Assembly (NCBI GenBank): GCA_030727685.1
Contig: JANRBC010000054.1
Coordinates: forward strand, 1-6,146
Direction of reading: 5' to 3'
From: Ilumatobacteraceae bacterium
Lineage (GTDB): Bacteria; Actinomycetota; Acidimicrobiia; Acidimicrobiales; Ilumatobacteraceae
Length of the DNA stretch: 6,146 nucleotides
Below the pieces are notes generated by a model. The model had not been told where the DNA came from. It saw only the letters and a list, made by a program, of their open reading frames with translations, and did no database searches. The position numbers were made by a program, and so were the translations under genes. Positions 5,703 to 6,146 of the stretch are shown in pieces (position 1 is the first letter of the stretch; each line of letters opens with the position of its first letter).

Positions 5703-6146
5703 GTGGCTGAACCTAATTTTCAAGTCGTAAAAATTGCGACCGAAGAAACCTATGCACTGCGCACCGCTGTTTTGCGTACCGATACACCAACTAGCGACCC
5801 AAAATACGCCGAAGACTCAAAACCGGGCACTGTTCACCTTGGCATCTTTGATGAAAATAAAAATCTGATTGCCACTTCAACCTGGGTCATCAACCCGTGG
5901 CAACACGACTCTTCAGCCATGGCAATTCAACTGCGCGGCATGGCTGTGGCCACCAACCACCAAAAATCTGGTCTCGGCAAACTGCTGCTTGATGCAGGCA
6001 TCATTCACGCCAAAACACTCAACGCCAAATATGTCTGGGCCAAAGCCCGCGACTCGGCGCTTGATTTTTATCTACGCAATAATTTTGTTTCATTCGGTGA
6101 CGGCTTCACTGAGGGTGTCACCCAAATGCCTCATCACTTGGTCGTT
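5703..6146 (+). CDS. GNAT-family N-acetyltransferase, 3' end missing
   Basis: An open frame runs from GTG 5703 to the window edge (148 residues, no stop). It matches small GNAT acetyltransferases that move acetyl from acetyl-CoA to an amine. The strand before motif A is IQLRGMAV (75-82), followed by the acetyl-CoA pyrophosphate loop ATNHQKSGLGKLLL (83-96), which fits Q/R-x-x-G-x-G/A. ARDSALDFYLRNNFVSFG (115-132) is the usual motif B with the family's A-x-x-FY-x-x-x-F pattern. The N-terminal LRTAVLR (19-25) also recurs in this group. Since motif B ends with PHHLVV, the true end is probably only a few codons beyond the window. The start GTG lies 3 bases after the thiQ stop and has no Shine-Dalgarno, so it appears to be the fifth gene of the thiamine operon. 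The substrate cannot be told; a role in thiamine metabolism is not shown by the sequence. Confidence 0.85.
   Translation, partial: MAEPNFQVVKIATEETYALRTAVLRTDTPTSDPKYAEDSKPGTVHLGIFDENKNLIATSTWVINPWQHDSSAMAIQLRGMAVATNHQKSGLGKLLLDAGIIHAKTLNAKYVWAKARDSALDFYLRNNFVSFGDGFTEGVTQMPHHLVV

Noticed and set aside
1..6146. CRISPR arrays, insertion sequences, tRNA or rRNA genes, phage or toxin-antitoxin genes, intrinsic terminators
   Set aside because: No spaced direct repeats, transposase motifs, tRNA-like folds or GC hairpins followed by T-runs were found on reading either strand.

Overview
The window looks like chromosomal DNA from a moderate-GC bacterium, probably an actinobacterium. An aquatic Acidimicrobiia-like lineage is my best guess, but the lineage is inferred from gene style and arrangement only. 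Every gene for which a function can be proposed belongs to a known family. I do not see a clearly undescribed system. The parts most worth a second look are the riboswitch-controlled thiamine salvage operon and a compositionally mosaic surface-glycan gene at the left edge.

Left part (1-1508, minus strand): an Nfu-type iron-sulfur carrier gene (852-1508) is followed almost immediately, in the same frame, by a partial gene (845 down to the window edge). The partial gene resembles surface-carbohydrate biosynthesis proteins with a GT-B-like fold. Hand-counted GC in this partial gene falls from about 52% near its start to about 40% toward the left edge.

Centre (1509-1689): this is a divergent control region. 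It holds an extended -10 promoter, then a textbook TPP (THI-box) riboswitch whose 3' end contains the only strong Shine-Dalgarno sequence in the window. No terminator-like hairpin with a U-tract follows the aptamer, so control is probably at translation initiation.

Right part (1690-6146, plus strand): five tightly packed genes read as one operon. They are thiN (thiamine pyrophosphokinase), thiB (lipoprotein thiamine-binding protein), thiP (two-domain permease), thiQ (ATPase) and the start of a GNAT N-acetyltransferase that runs off the edge. Junctions are a 4-base overlap, a 5-base gap, an 8-base overlap and a 3-base gap. ThiB/ThiP/ThiQ would import thiamine or its phosphates, ThiN would convert thiamine to TPP, and TPP would shut the operon down through the riboswitch. 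This is a salvage unit. No thiamine biosynthesis gene is visible here.
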